From positions 1-64,000 of the forward strand of contig CAYJKJ010000004.1 of assembly GCA_964370715.1 (NCBI GenBank): a DNA stretch of 64,000 nucleotides, written 5' to 3'. Source of the stretch: CAYJAY01 sp964370715. GTDB taxonomy: Bacteria; Bacillota; Clostridia; Oscillospirales; Ruminococcaceae. The position numbers and the translations under genes are program-made. Position 1 is the stretch's first letter. Each line of letters starts with the position of its first letter. Positions 1 through 8,429 of the stretch are shown here, piece by piece. The notes beneath the pieces are model-generated. The model ran no database searches and had not been told where the DNA came from. It was given only the letters and a program-made list of their open reading frames with translations.

Positions 1-35
1 AAAACAGCATTCTGTGATTTTGCAAAGCTGTTTTT
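1..35 (+). terminator. Probable terminator of a gene left of the window
   Basis: AAAACAGC at 1-8 pairs with GCTGTTTT at 27-34, followed by a short T run. It looks like the intrinsic terminator of a plus-strand gene that ends before the window. The rest of 36-211 holds only the promoter and leader of the next gene. Confidence 0.45.
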
Positions 36-114
36 GACTTGTTCAGCAGGCATTAGTTAAAATAACGATAATGTTTGGTGGTTGTAAAAATATGGGGAAA
101 ATATCGTGATTCGC

Positions 115-143
115 TTGACTTTCAACCATTATAACTGTATTAT
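115..143 (+). promoter_or_regulatory. Sigma-A promoter of first diguanylate cyclase
   Basis: TTGACT at 115-120 and TATTAT at 138-143 are separated by exactly 17 bases. The start site would fall near 150, giving a leader of about 60 bases before the ATG at 212, which has a GGAGA ribosome binding site at 200-204. Confidence 0.6.
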
Positions 144-211
144 AAATAGATATCATAGTTTGTTATTAGTTTATTCAAATTTTATTAATATTATAATGCG
201 GAGAATGAAAC

Positions 212-1387
212 ATGAAGCAACAATTAAATAGATTTTGGGAATATATTGTTGCGAAAACAATTGAGGAGCGACAAAACTTACTAGATTGCAAAGATGATGT
301 TGTAGCGAAAAACTACCAAATTTTAACGACGATGGTTTTTGCGGTTGCAATTATTATGAGTTCGAGTTTTGCAGTTTCGTTTTTTTCAGATTTTTTCACC
401 TCTGCCGGTGTTTCAAACCTTCGCTGGGCATACCTTGGAATTTCGATAGTTGCTATCGCAATGCTGATTTATCTAAAGATTTTTGCAAATAAATCCCATG
501 CGATTCTCATCTATTTTGTTAATACCTTGGGGTTTGCCTATGCTTTTATTATCGGCGCTTTTGTAGCACCGCACAGCACTAGTGTTACGTTTATTATTAT
601 GCTTTTCATGGCTTCGACGTTATACCTCGATTATGGTTGGCGAATACATAGCTATATGATTATCGTTACGGTAGTATATGTAGTGTTGATCTTTTTCTTT
701 AAAGAGCCTGAAGCTTTCGCAGCAGAAGCGATGAATTCGTTTATTGTGTTGGGGTTGTTATTTGTTATCGGAACGATAGTGCGTTCAGCAAGGCTGGGCA
801 TTTTTGTTGCATGGAACAAAGTTCAACATCTGGCATATGTCGATCAATTAACCGGGGTTAGCAATCGTCGCAAGATGTTTGAAGATTTTGGCGAGTTTGA
901 ACAAGAAAAAGCAACACAAAGAATAACGGCTCTCGCTATATTAGATATCGACTTTTTTAAGCGATATAACGACCGCTACGGACATCAATTTGGTGATGTG
1001 TGTTTAAATAAAATCGGCGGATGTTTTTTGGCGCTTGAAGAAAAGTTTAGCGTTCGTTGCTATCGATACGGTGGGGAAGAATTCACGTTGTCATTTGTTG
1101 ATTGCGATAAACAAATGGTTAACGAAATTATTGACACGCTGTTCAAGATGGTCAAGGATCTTAAAATTCCGCATAGCGGATCGGATTTCAACTTTTTAAC
1201 GGTTAGTATAGGGTTAGCTCAAAATTTCGAACAAGAGGGAGAACCAAAGTTTGAAGCTATGTTGAGCGTTGCAGATAAAGCGCTGTATGAAGCAAAGGAA
1301 ACCGGCAGAAACAAAATTGTTTGCGAAAGATTTAAAAGCGACAAAGGGCAGGATCTAGACACGATACGAAAACGCAGTGGTATTTAG
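212..1387 (+). CDS. Membrane-bound GGDEF diguanylate cyclase
   Basis: It probably makes cyclic di-GMP from two GTP. The N-terminal half (about residues 40-195) holds roughly six hydrophobic segments forming a membrane sensor; a linker with RSARLG leads into a GGDEF domain from about residue 205. The signature is GGEEF near residue 288, the active form, with the preceding LDIDFFK and YGHQFGD metal and substrate motifs intact. The RxxD product-inhibition site expected five residues before GGEEF is not present, so feedback inhibition may be absent. It stands alone, with its own promoter and terminator. A paralog of the same build lies at 47327. The ligand of the membrane sensor cannot be told from sequence. 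Confidence 0.9.
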   Translation: MKQQLNRFWEYIVAKTIEERQNLLDCKDDVVAKNYQILTTMVFAVAIIMSSSFAVSFFSDFFTSAGVSNLRWAYLGISIVAIAMLIYLKIFANKSHAILIYFVNTLGFAYAFIIGAFVAPHSTSVTFIIMLFMASTLYLDYGWRIHSYMIIVTVVYVVLIFFFKEPEAFAAEAMNSFIVLGLLFVIGTIVRSARLGIFVAWNKVQHLAYVDQLTGVSNRRKMFEDFGEFEQEKATQRITALAILDIDFFKRYNDRYGHQFGDVCLNKIGGCFLALEEKFSVRCYRYGGEEFTLSFVDCDKQMVNEIIDTLFKMVKDLKIPHSGSDFNFLTVSIGLAQNFEQEGEPKFEAMLSVADKALYEAKETGRNKIVCERFKSDKGQDLDTIRKRSGI

Positions 1388-1418
1388 CATCTGCCTTTAG
1401 CAGGCGCAATTAGATTTT

Positions 1419-1459
1419 AAAACCGCAATGTAAGCTTTTAACGGCTACATTGCGGTTTT
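1419..1459. terminator. Bidirectional terminator between convergent genes
   Basis: AAAACCGCAATGTA at 1419-1432 pairs perfectly with TACATTGCGGTTTT at 1446-1459, followed by a T-rich stretch on the plus strand and preceded by a run that gives Ts on the minus strand. It separates the convergent cyclase and PfkB kinase genes. Confidence 0.8.
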
Positions 1460-1496
1460 GATTTTTGATTATGTTGTAGTTGTTATCTCGGTGGGG

Positions 1497-2498
1497 TTAT
1501 TTTTTAAACGCTCCATCATGTATTGCGGCGGCTTTGGTGTGTCCGTCTTTAAGTAGCTGTTCTATAACCTGCTGTTTGGAAGGGATGCTTGGAACCCCTC
1601 CGATAGATTGAACTGAGATACCGGCGGCGGCGGTAGCATATTGGGCTACTGCTTGCATCTCGTCGGTCGTAAGGTCGCTGGGGTGTTTCTCCAAAGACAA
1701 AACGCAAGCAACCGAGGTTCCGCCAAAGGTGTCGCCGGCTCCGGTGGTGTCAACGGCGGTGACGTTGGGACCCGCAACCGATATCGAGCCGTTTTTATTC
1801 ATAAACAGGCTACCTTTAGGTCCTAGCGTTACAATAGCAAGCGAAACTCCAAACTCCGACAAAAGGCGCTCTGCTCCTTCTTCCGGGGTGCAATCCCATA
1901 AAAATTCAACCTCTTCATCGCTGATTTTAACTATATCTGATTGGGAAAGCCCCCATAATATCTGGGTTTTGGCTTGTTCAGCGCTTTTCCAAAGGGGCAA
2001 GCGAAGGTTTGGGTCAAACGTTATAAGTTTGCCTTGGTTTTTGGCATATTCTATTATCTTTCTGGTTGCTGTGTATACAGGCTCATCGGTTAAACTTAAC
2101 GTTCCGAAATGAAAAACCTTGGAACTATCTATTATCGAAAGATCTATCTCTTCAAAGCTCAAACAGGTGTCGGCGCCCGGTTTTCTTGCAAACGCAAATG
2201 AGCGGTTGCCGGTTTCATCAATCGTGACAAAAGCTAGCGTGGTGAACACCTTGTCGTCTTGAACAATTCCTTTTGTGTCAACGCCAACGCTTTTCATCGT
2301 GTTGATTAAAAGATCGCCAAACGTGTCTTTGCCTACCTTGCTCATAAATACGGTGCTTTTTTCGCAAGCACTAACCGCCACTAAAAAGTTGCAGGTAGCT
2401 CCGCCGGCGTTTGCATCAAGAATTGGATATCCGTTTTTGTTGGTATCGATCATCGCAAAATCAATTAGAAGTTCCCCTAATGTCGCTACATCATACAT
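1497..2498 (-). CDS. PfkB-family carbohydrate kinase (fructokinase-like)
   Basis: A ribokinase/PfkB-fold kinase of 333 residues, the usual length. The N-terminal part carries the family glycine pair (NAGGATCNFLVA, about 30-41) and the C-terminal signature DTTGAGDTFGG near residues 249-260 contains the catalytic Asp of the GAGD anion hole. It should phosphorylate a free sugar or sugar derivative with ATP; fructokinases are the closest relatives I recognise, but the substrate is not certain. It is the last gene of the sugar locus but is separated from the PHP gene by a minus-strand terminator at 2586-2621, so it is probably transcribed at least partly from its own promoter. AAGGAG lies about 12 bases before its ATG. 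Confidence 0.85.
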   Translation of the reverse strand: MYDVATLGELLIDFAMIDTNKNGYPILDANAGGATCNFLVAVSACEKSTVFMSKVGKDTFGDLLINTMKSVGVDTKGIVQDDKVFTTLAFVTIDETGNRSFAFARKPGADTCLSFEEIDLSIIDSSKVFHFGTLSLTDEPVYTATRKIIEYAKNQGKLITFDPNLRLPLWKSAEQAKTQILWGLSQSDIVKISDEEVEFLWDCTPEEGAERLLSEFGVSLAIVTLGPKGSLFMNKNGSISVAGPNVTAVDTTGAGDTFGGTSVACVLSLEKHPSDLTTDEMQAVAQYATAAAGISVQSIGGVPSIPSKQQVIEQLLKDGHTKAAAIHDGAFKK

Positions 2499-2575
2499 AA
2501 TTATGTTAATGCTCCTTTTTATTTTATATTACAACAATATTTTGAAAATTACTATAAAAAACGAAATTGATTTTT

Positions 2576-2621
2576 CAAAAAAATGACCCTTAAAGCACAG
2601 GCTATGACCGGCTTTAAGGGT
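2576..2621 (-). terminator. Intrinsic terminator inside the sugar locus
   Basis: ACCCTTAAAGC at 2586-2596 pairs perfectly with GCTTTAAGGGT at 2611-2621. Read on the minus strand the hairpin is followed by a seven-T run. It ends transcription after the PHP gene, upstream of the PfkB kinase. Confidence 0.8.
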
Positions 2622-2666
2622 TGTTTTGCGTTTAATACTGTTCAGCACAGTTGTGCTGTTTATAGC

Positions 2667-3908
2667 CTAACGGTTGTTTTTAGTAACCTGTTTGCCTATG
2701 TCGCTGTATTTTTTTATAAGCGCCGGAATGTCGCTAAAGTCTTGATATATAATAGCGTCACCAAGGTTGGTTTTTGCCAGATGTTCATGCCCGATAAGAG
2801 CATAAGTCGAGTCTACGAGGTGGCAAAATTCAGGTTCGGCTAGCTTTTCGCAGATGAAACTTTGGTTTGGCATATTGATATCTTCGCCCGAAATTTCGAG
2901 CATTTGATATTTTTCGCAAAGTTTTTGAACACGGCTTAGCTGTTCTAACGTGTTGCGAGCCGGCATATATGTAACCGCTTTTATGCCGAGCGAGGATAAT
3001 TGTTCAAACAAAAGATCAAGATAGCTGTCTTCAAACGCTTGGGCTTTTTTATCCCCCGTTACGCTTTGCCCAACATCGCCAAGATATGCATATGCTAGAA
3101 TTATGCCGTTTTGTTCGCAGAATTTAACAACTTCTGAAATAGGGGGAAGTTCTGCGGTTGCATCGACATAGATCTTTTTGACAAGATCCCCTTTAAGAAC
3201 GCCCAGCAGTTTATATAGATAGTCGTTTGCGGGCTTTGAAAGCATCTCTTTTTGGGCTTCACTCACCGAACACCCAACCTTTTCGAGAAGGCTTGCTACT
3301 TCCGAGATATCATATTTCTCGCATATTGCGATAGCAACAGCATAGCTCAAATGGCGCTCGGTCACGCTTCCGCCGTCGCAAGCTTGCGATAGCGGCAAGA
3401 CATCTCTTTCATAGTTTATCTCGATACCAACCGGTATAAAAAGTTTGTTGATGTTTCGAACCATCTCAACGTTGCGCAAAGCTCGAGCGGCGCTTATCGG
3501 TTTGATGAAATCAGCAAGCGCCGACAAAGAGGTCTGCGGTATGCCGTGTAGAGCCATATAAGCAATCCCTTTTTGGTCGGGGTTGTTGATAAATCTATCT
3601 TCAATTTCGGTGCCGGCAAACGATGCGCGAAGCTCTGTGCCCACCGTTACCCCCATCTTTGCTATCTCGCCTGCTTTCAAAAATTCAAGCGCACCCGAAA
3701 CGCTGTCGTGGTCCATTATCCCAACCGTTTCAAGACCTGCCGAATACGCTTGATACACCGCTTCTGTCGGGGTGTATGGCGAAAAGGAATAGACGGTGTG
3801 GACATGGTTGTTGCAATATTGCGGAAGCTTTTGAGGGGCTTTATCGTTGGTTAATTCGATTAATTTTTCAAGGCGTTGTTGGCTATTAAGTTGTGAAAAA
3901 ACTGACAT
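2667..3908 (-). CDS. PHP-domain protein of unknown substrate
   Basis: A 413-residue protein with an N-terminal PHP (polymerase and histidinol phosphatase) metal-binding fold: NNHVHT supplies His35 and His37, and DHDS follows at 66-69, the usual H-x-H plus D-H-D pattern of PHP phosphoesterases. A C-terminal metal His is likely in IGHEH near residue 383. PHP enzymes hydrolyse phosphate esters with a multinuclear metal centre. The gene sits 52 bases after the SDR gene in the 2-oxoacid dehydrogenase operon, so it probably acts on a sugar-phosphate or related intermediate of that pathway, or has an isomerase or hydrolase role not covered by the family name. I cannot name the substrate. Confidence 0.75.
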   Translation of the reverse strand: MSVFSQLNSQQRLEKLIELTNDKAPQKLPQYCNNHVHTVYSFSPYTPTEAVYQAYSAGLETVGIMDHDSVSGALEFLKAGEIAKMGVTVGTELRASFAGTEIEDRFINNPDQKGIAYMALHGIPQTSLSALADFIKPISAARALRNVEMVRNINKLFIPVGIEINYERDVLPLSQACDGGSVTERHLSYAVAIAICEKYDISEVASLLEKVGCSVSEAQKEMLSKPANDYLYKLLGVLKGDLVKKIYVDATAELPPISEVVKFCEQNGIILAYAYLGDVGQSVTGDKKAQAFEDSYLDLLFEQLSSLGIKAVTYMPARNTLEQLSRVQKLCEKYQMLEISGEDINMPNQSFICEKLAEPEFCHLVDSTYALIGHEHLAKTNLGDAIIYQDFSDIPALIKKYSDIGKQVTKNNR

Positions 3909-3960
3909 TTTATCTCTCCTTATTTTAAATATATTGTAGAAGTTTGGTCGATAAAACGCT

Positions 3961-4836
3961 TTAGTTAAGCATATTTTGGCCGCCGGTTACGGGGAGAGCT
4001 TGGCCGGTTTCATAGCTTTGTTCAACCAAATAGAACAGCGCTTTTGCAACATCTTCCGGAAAACATCCCCTGCCCATCGGAACTTGGTTTTCATAATGGC
4101 GGCGAACATCTTGGATAGTTTTAGCTCCGGGAACTTTCCCGGCTTTAAGATACTGAACAAAAAGACCTTTTTCGGGGTCACACCATAGCGGGCCTTCAAG
4201 GAAGTTTCCGGGACAGATTGAATTGACTTTTATATTGTATGGAGCTAGTTCAAGCGCAAAACTTTGGGTAAGGCCGATGCCGCCAAACTTTGAGCCGGCA
4301 TATGCAAAGTTCTTTTTGCTTCCGGCAAGGCCGGATTTTGAGTTAATTTGGATTATATCAAACATCTTGCTGTTGTCGGCTTGATGTTGCGCTTTCATAA
4401 CCGCACCTACATATTTGACGGTCAAAAAATATGCGCTGTAGTTGATTTTTGTTAGGAATTCAAAGCGATCGAATTCGAGTTCATCGATTCCGCCGGCTGT
4501 TAGAACCCCGGCGTTGCTGACAAAGATATCGATTCCGCCAAAATGCATGACGGTGTTTTCGACCATCTCGGCAACGCTTTGTTCGTTAGAAACGTCAACT
4601 TTGACCGCAAAGGCATTTTCCCCAAGTTCCGTTGCAACGCTTAAAGCTAGGTCATAGTTGATATCCGCTATCGCTATACTAGCGCCTTGCTCTAACATAC
4701 ATTTCGCTATTCCAAGGCCAAAACCTTGAGCGCCTCCGGTTACTATAGCTATCTTTCCGCCAAGACGACCGCTTGTTGCGGGGCGATTGTTTATGTTATC
4801 GCTTGCGTGTTTTAAAGCTTTATCAATAGAAATCAT
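3961..4836 (-). CDS. SDR oxidoreductase, sorbitol-6-phosphate 2-dehydrogenase-like
   Basis: A classical short-chain dehydrogenase with a 26-residue N-terminal extension. TGGAQGFG (33-40) is the NAD(P)-binding glycine motif, NAG (108-110) follows, and the catalytic set is Ser around 166-168, Tyr179 and Lys183 (YAGSK). The end, GQALPVTGGQNMLN, is typical of the sugar-alcohol-phosphate members. It should interconvert a polyol phosphate and a ketose phosphate with NAD(H). The neighbouring Zn dehydrogenase resembles sorbose-1-phosphate reductase, and the two families work in succession in L-sorbose degradation, which makes a hexitol or related phosphate a plausible intermediate. Substrate assignment is inference. 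Confidence 0.85.
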   Translation of the reverse strand: MISIDKALKHASDNINNRPATSGRLGGKIAIVTGGAQGFGLGIAKCMLEQGASIAIADINYDLALSVATELGENAFAVKVDVSNEQSVAEMVENTVMHFGGIDIFVSNAGVLTAGGIDELEFDRFEFLTKINYSAYFLTVKYVGAVMKAQHQADNSKMFDIIQINSKSGLAGSKKNFAYAGSKFGGIGLTQSFALELAPYNIKVNSICPGNFLEGPLWCDPEKGLFVQYLKAGKVPGAKTIQDVRRHYENQVPMGRGCFPEDVAKALFYLVEQSYETGQALPVTGGQNMLN

Positions 4837-4869
4837 AATATTATCCGTCTTTCTTTTGTTGTTTTTAAT

Positions 4870-5835
4870 TTAAAATATCATGTTTAAAAAATCTTGCGGA
4901 GTCATTCCGTTTATAAAATACCCTATATCTTTAACAGGTTCCATCATCGCCTCTTTGTTGTGAAGCCTGCCAACGAGGGAGTTGGAGAAATTTTCAATCG
5001 AACCTATGCCGAAAAAATCTCCGCTTATATGAGCTTGTTCTATAACCGCATCTTTAACGTTAAGGGTAACGGTGACAGTTCCGAAAGGAAAGCTTTTTGT
5101 GTAGATGAGATCATATTTTGGGGATAAGCCATAGTTCCATTCATCGGTTAGATATTTTGTTTTTGCAAGTTCGTTTGCCTTATCCAAAAGATGTTGCGAA
5201 GGTTTGTCGAGGGTTTGCCCCGAATGGTTAACAAGATATTCTATCAGCCCTTCGATAAATTCATCCGTTGTAATGTCTTTTGAAATGTAATCTTTTATAT
5301 TTGCTATTCTGCTTTTAACCGATGAGATGCCTTTGTTTTTCATCTTTTGATTGTCGGGGGTTAAAATATCCGAAGCATACTCTAGGTTCGAATTAAACAA
5401 AAGTGTGCCATGATGGATTATTCTTTTTCCGCTAATATGTTGGGCGTTTCCGCTTATCTTTTTGCCGTCTACAACTATATCGTTTCTGCCGGCAAACTGC
5501 GCTTCAACTCCTAGCGTTGCAAGATAATCAATAACAACCGAGGTATAGTATTTAAAGCTGCCTTCCCCCGTTGTGTTGCTCTCTATGTAGCTAAAGTTAA
5601 CGTTGCCAACATCATGATAAACCGAGCCTCCGCCCGAAATTCGGCGGAACACTTTTGTTCCAAAGCTTTCGGCTTTCATAGTGTCCAGTTCGTTAACCGT
5701 TACTTGATTTTTTCCTACGATCACGGCGTTGTCGCTCTGCCAAACAAGAATATAGGAAAAAACGCTGTTGTTAAGCAACGTTTCTTCAAGGGCTAGATTG
5801 TAAGCCGGATCGGTTGATTTTGTATGATAAACCAT
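4870..5835 (-). CDS. lplA: Lipoate-protein ligase A
   Basis: It activates free lipoate with ATP and attaches it to a lysine of a lipoyl domain. The BPL/LplA fold is clear: RRISGGGSVYHD (64-75) is the signature, and GRNDIVVDGKKISGNAQ (about 116-132) carries the lysine that binds lipoyl-AMP. At 321 residues it has the catalytic and C-terminal accessory domains of full ligases. It lies directly after the fused E1 gene, so its obvious client is the lipoyl domain of the E2 gene in the same operon (Lys43). This implies the complex is loaded by lipoate scavenging rather than by de novo LipA/LipB synthesis. Confidence 0.93.
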   Translation of the reverse strand: MVYHTKSTDPAYNLALEETLLNNSVFSYILVWQSDNAVIVGKNQVTVNELDTMKAESFGTKVFRRISGGGSVYHDVGNVNFSYIESNTTGEGSFKYYTSVVIDYLATLGVEAQFAGRNDIVVDGKKISGNAQHISGKRIIHHGTLLFNSNLEYASDILTPDNQKMKNKGISSVKSRIANIKDYISKDITTDEFIEGLIEYLVNHSGQTLDKPSQHLLDKANELAKTKYLTDEWNYGLSPKYDLIYTKSFPFGTVTVTLNVKDAVIEQAHISGDFFGIGSIENFSNSLVGRLHNKEAMMEPVKDIGYFINGMTPQDFLNMIF

Positions 5836-5865
5836 AATATCCTTTATTTAACAAATGTTAAGTTG

Positions 5866-5892
5866 TAGGGCGACCGTTTGGAGGTCGCCCTA
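5866..5892. repeat. Short dispersed palindromic repeat, copy 1
   Basis: TAGGGCGACC at 5866-5875 pairs perfectly with GGTCGCCCTA at 5883-5892. It resembles the palindrome at 22251-22269 (a GTAGGG(A)CGACC core) and lies in the 74-base gap between E1 and lplA. The T run lies on the plus-strand side, so it is not an obvious terminator for the minus-strand operon; it may stabilise mRNA ends or be a small mobile repeat. Confidence 0.5.
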
Positions 5893-5909
5893 ATTTTTTT
5901 ATATCAAAC

Positions 5910-8384
5910 CTATACTCCGAATTTCGCTTTGCGCATAAGTTCTGCATCTACATAGCTTTTCTTTGGTGTGTAGCCGTCGATTGGCATAATGCGTTGATGG
6001 AACGCATCGAGGAACCATTCTTTTTGTGGGAAGAAAAGGTGTTCAAATTCAAACGCAGGGGTAATCCAGTTTTCTGCGCCGAGAACGAAGGGGGGAGCAT
6101 CGAGGTAATCGAAACAGAGTTGAGTGATGTTTGATGCGAAATCTGCCATGATGCTACCGCGAACGCAAGCATCGCTCGAAAGGATTATCTTGCCGGTCTT
6201 TTTAACCGATTCGACAACCTTTTCATAGTTGAAAGGAACAACGCTTCTAGCATCGATAACCTCGGCAGATATTCCGTATTGTTCGAAAAGCTCTGCCGCT
6301 TCTAGCGCCGCATAAAGCGTTGCACCAACCGTTAGGATTGTAACGTCGCTACCGACACGTTTGATATCGGGTTCGCCGAGCGGAATTTCATAGTATTCTT
6401 CCGGAACGCCGCCGTCATGGAACATCTCGCCGACATCATAGAATTTTTGACTTTCAAAGAACACAACGGGGTCAACGCTTGAAAGGCAGGTGTTCATCAA
6501 ACCTTTTGCATCGTATGGTGTAACGGGATAGACAACTTTTAGCCCCGGCATATGCGCCGTTAGCGCTGTCCAGTCTTGCGAATGTTGAGCGCCGTATTTG
6601 CTACCGACCGACACACGCAACACAACCGGCATCTTCAAAAGCCCGGCCGACATACTTTGCCATTTAGCGAGTTGGTTAAACACTTCGTCGCCCGCTCTTC
6701 CAAGGAAATCGCAATACATTAGTTCGGCGACAACTCGACCGCCCGCCATGCCGTAGCCTACAGCACTACCAACGATAGTAGCTTCCGAGATTGGAGAGTT
6801 GAAAAGGCGATGATAGGGAATGCTTTCGTTCATGCTACGAGTAACGGCAAAAGCGCCGCCCCAATCACGAACATCTTCGCCATACAAAACAAGGGTTGGG
6901 TCTTGATAGAATTTATCAAAGATAGCTTCAAAAAGACCGTCACGCAATGTGTAGACTCTGTTTTTGCTAACCGCTTTTCCGTTTTGGTCAAACGCCGTGC
7001 GAACCTTGTTTTTAAGCCCGGCATAGCGGCTGTTTTCTTGTTTTTCCGTCATAACGTCGGGTTTGCGGTTGTCCATAACGTCGAGGCGCTCATTTTTAAG
7101 CATAAGACGTTCGATAGCCGCTGTGTCGTTTTCAAGATCCATATAAGGAGAAATCTCGACATCCTTTGCAATCATGAACACATCACGGTTACGGCGTTTT
7201 GCTTTTTCGATAGCCTCTTCGGTTTCCGCTTTTGTGCAGATCCCGCTTGAAACAAGCTCTTCGGCAAGCCAAACGATGCTATCTTCTTTTTTCCACATTT
7301 CAATCTCTTCCGCCGAACGATATGCCGAAGCGTCCGAGGTTGAATGTCCCGAAATTCTGTAGGTCACTACATCGAGAAGAACAGGGCCATCGCCATCTTT
7401 GATTATCTGTTTTTTGCGACGGAAAGCATCGATAACCGCAAGAGGATTGTAGCCGTCGACACGTTCTGCGTGCATTTGGTTTTTAGCGATACCGGCGCCC
7501 ATTCTTGCAAGGAAATCATAAGCCATCGTTTCGCCACGTGTTTGACCGCCCATGCCGTAGTCGTTGTTGTTGAAACAATAGATAACGGGCAAGCCGCCTT
7601 TTTTCTCGGTGTTCCACAACGTTCTGTATTGATCCATTGCGGCAAAGTTCAAGCTTTCCATAACGGGTCCGCAAGCCATCGAAGCATCACCAATGTTACA
7701 AACAACAACGCCGTCTTTGTTGTTAACTTTTTGATAGAGACCAACTCCGGTCGAAGTCGGGCCGCTTCCTCCAACTATTGCGTTGTTGGGGAAGATTCCA
7801 AACGGAATAAAGAATGCGTGCATCGAGCCACCAAGCCCTCTGTTGAACCCTGTGTCACGAGCGAAAACCTCTGCCATAGCGCCATAGATGTAGAAATATG
7901 CGGCTTTTTCTTTAACACTTTTAAATTTGAAATGTTTTTCAACTATCTCGAGATTGCGACCGCCGAAAAATTCTTTCATGATTTTAAGAAGTGTGTCGTC
8001 GTCTAGCTTTTCGATAGAGGAAAGGCCTTTTGCGATTATCTCGCCATGCGAACGATGCGAACCTAGGATATAGTCTTCAACATCGAGAACAAACGCTTGA
8101 CCTACCGCTGCGGCTTCTTGGCCGGCAGAAAGATGGGCAGGACCCGCATAGGTGAACGGAACATCGTTGTAGCTTCCCATAACCTTGATCTCGTTTAGCA
8201 TCGATTCAAATTCACGTATCGCCGCCATGTCGGAAAGGATATTTAAAAATTCTTGTTTTGTAAAGTTTTTTTGTTCGTCTTTAACTGTTTTTTCGTAGGC
8301 GTTAACCGGGATATCGGTAAACGTTATCGCTGATTTAGCACGAAGTTCTTTTGGATCTACAAGCAGATTTTTTGGCATTTTCAT
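5910..8384 (-). CDS. Fused E1 alpha-beta subunit of a 2-oxoacid dehydrogenase complex
   Basis: Thiamine-diphosphate-dependent E1, which decarboxylates a 2-oxoacid and hands the acyl group to the lipoyl arm of E2. Residues about 30-420 match E1 alpha: GSHRSHGE, then the ThDP motif beginning GDASMACG and ending in FNNND, and YRISGHSTSD. Residues about 475-815 match E1 beta: LYGEDVRDWGG, PISEATIVGSAVGYGMAGG and VEDA-type C-terminal transketolase domain. The two chains, normally separate in Firmicutes pyruvate or acetoin dehydrogenases, are one 824-residue protein here. E3 and E2 genes lie upstream in the same operon. The substrate could be pyruvate, but the sugar-enzyme neighbours leave open a pathway-specific 2-oxoacid. 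Confidence 0.9.
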   Translation of the reverse strand: MKMPKNLLVDPKELRAKSAITFTDIPVNAYEKTVKDEQKNFTKQEFLNILSDMAAIREFESMLNEIKVMGSYNDVPFTYAGPAHLSAGQEAAAVGQAFVLDVEDYILGSHRSHGEIIAKGLSSIEKLDDDTLLKIMKEFFGGRNLEIVEKHFKFKSVKEKAAYFYIYGAMAEVFARDTGFNRGLGGSMHAFFIPFGIFPNNAIVGGSGPTSTGVGLYQKVNNKDGVVVCNIGDASMACGPVMESLNFAAMDQYRTLWNTEKKGGLPVIYCFNNNDYGMGGQTRGETMAYDFLARMGAGIAKNQMHAERVDGYNPLAVIDAFRRKKQIIKDGDGPVLLDVVTYRISGHSTSDASAYRSAEEIEMWKKEDSIVWLAEELVSSGICTKAETEEAIEKAKRRNRDVFMIAKDVEISPYMDLENDTAAIERLMLKNERLDVMDNRKPDVMTEKQENSRYAGLKNKVRTAFDQNGKAVSKNRVYTLRDGLFEAIFDKFYQDPTLVLYGEDVRDWGGAFAVTRSMNESIPYHRLFNSPISEATIVGSAVGYGMAGGRVVAELMYCDFLGRAGDEVFNQLAKWQSMSAGLLKMPVVLRVSVGSKYGAQHSQDWTALTAHMPGLKVVYPVTPYDAKGLMNTCLSSVDPVVFFESQKFYDVGEMFHDGGVPEEYYEIPLGEPDIKRVGSDVTILTVGATLYAALEAAELFEQYGISAEVIDARSVVPFNYEKVVESVKKTGKIILSSDACVRGSIMADFASNITQLCFDYLDAPPFVLGAENWITPAFEFEHLFFPQKEWFLDAFHQRIMPIDGYTPKKSYVDAELMRKAKFGV

Positions 8385-8429
8385 ACTCCTTAAAGTTGTT
8401 TGGTTTATTTTTTATTATAATCGTTTATT

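Noticed and set aside
7344..8006. Long plus-strand open frame of 220 codons
   Set aside because: It lies entirely opposite the fused E1 gene, has no family resemblance or ribosome binding site, and is an antisense shadow of a conserved coding region.
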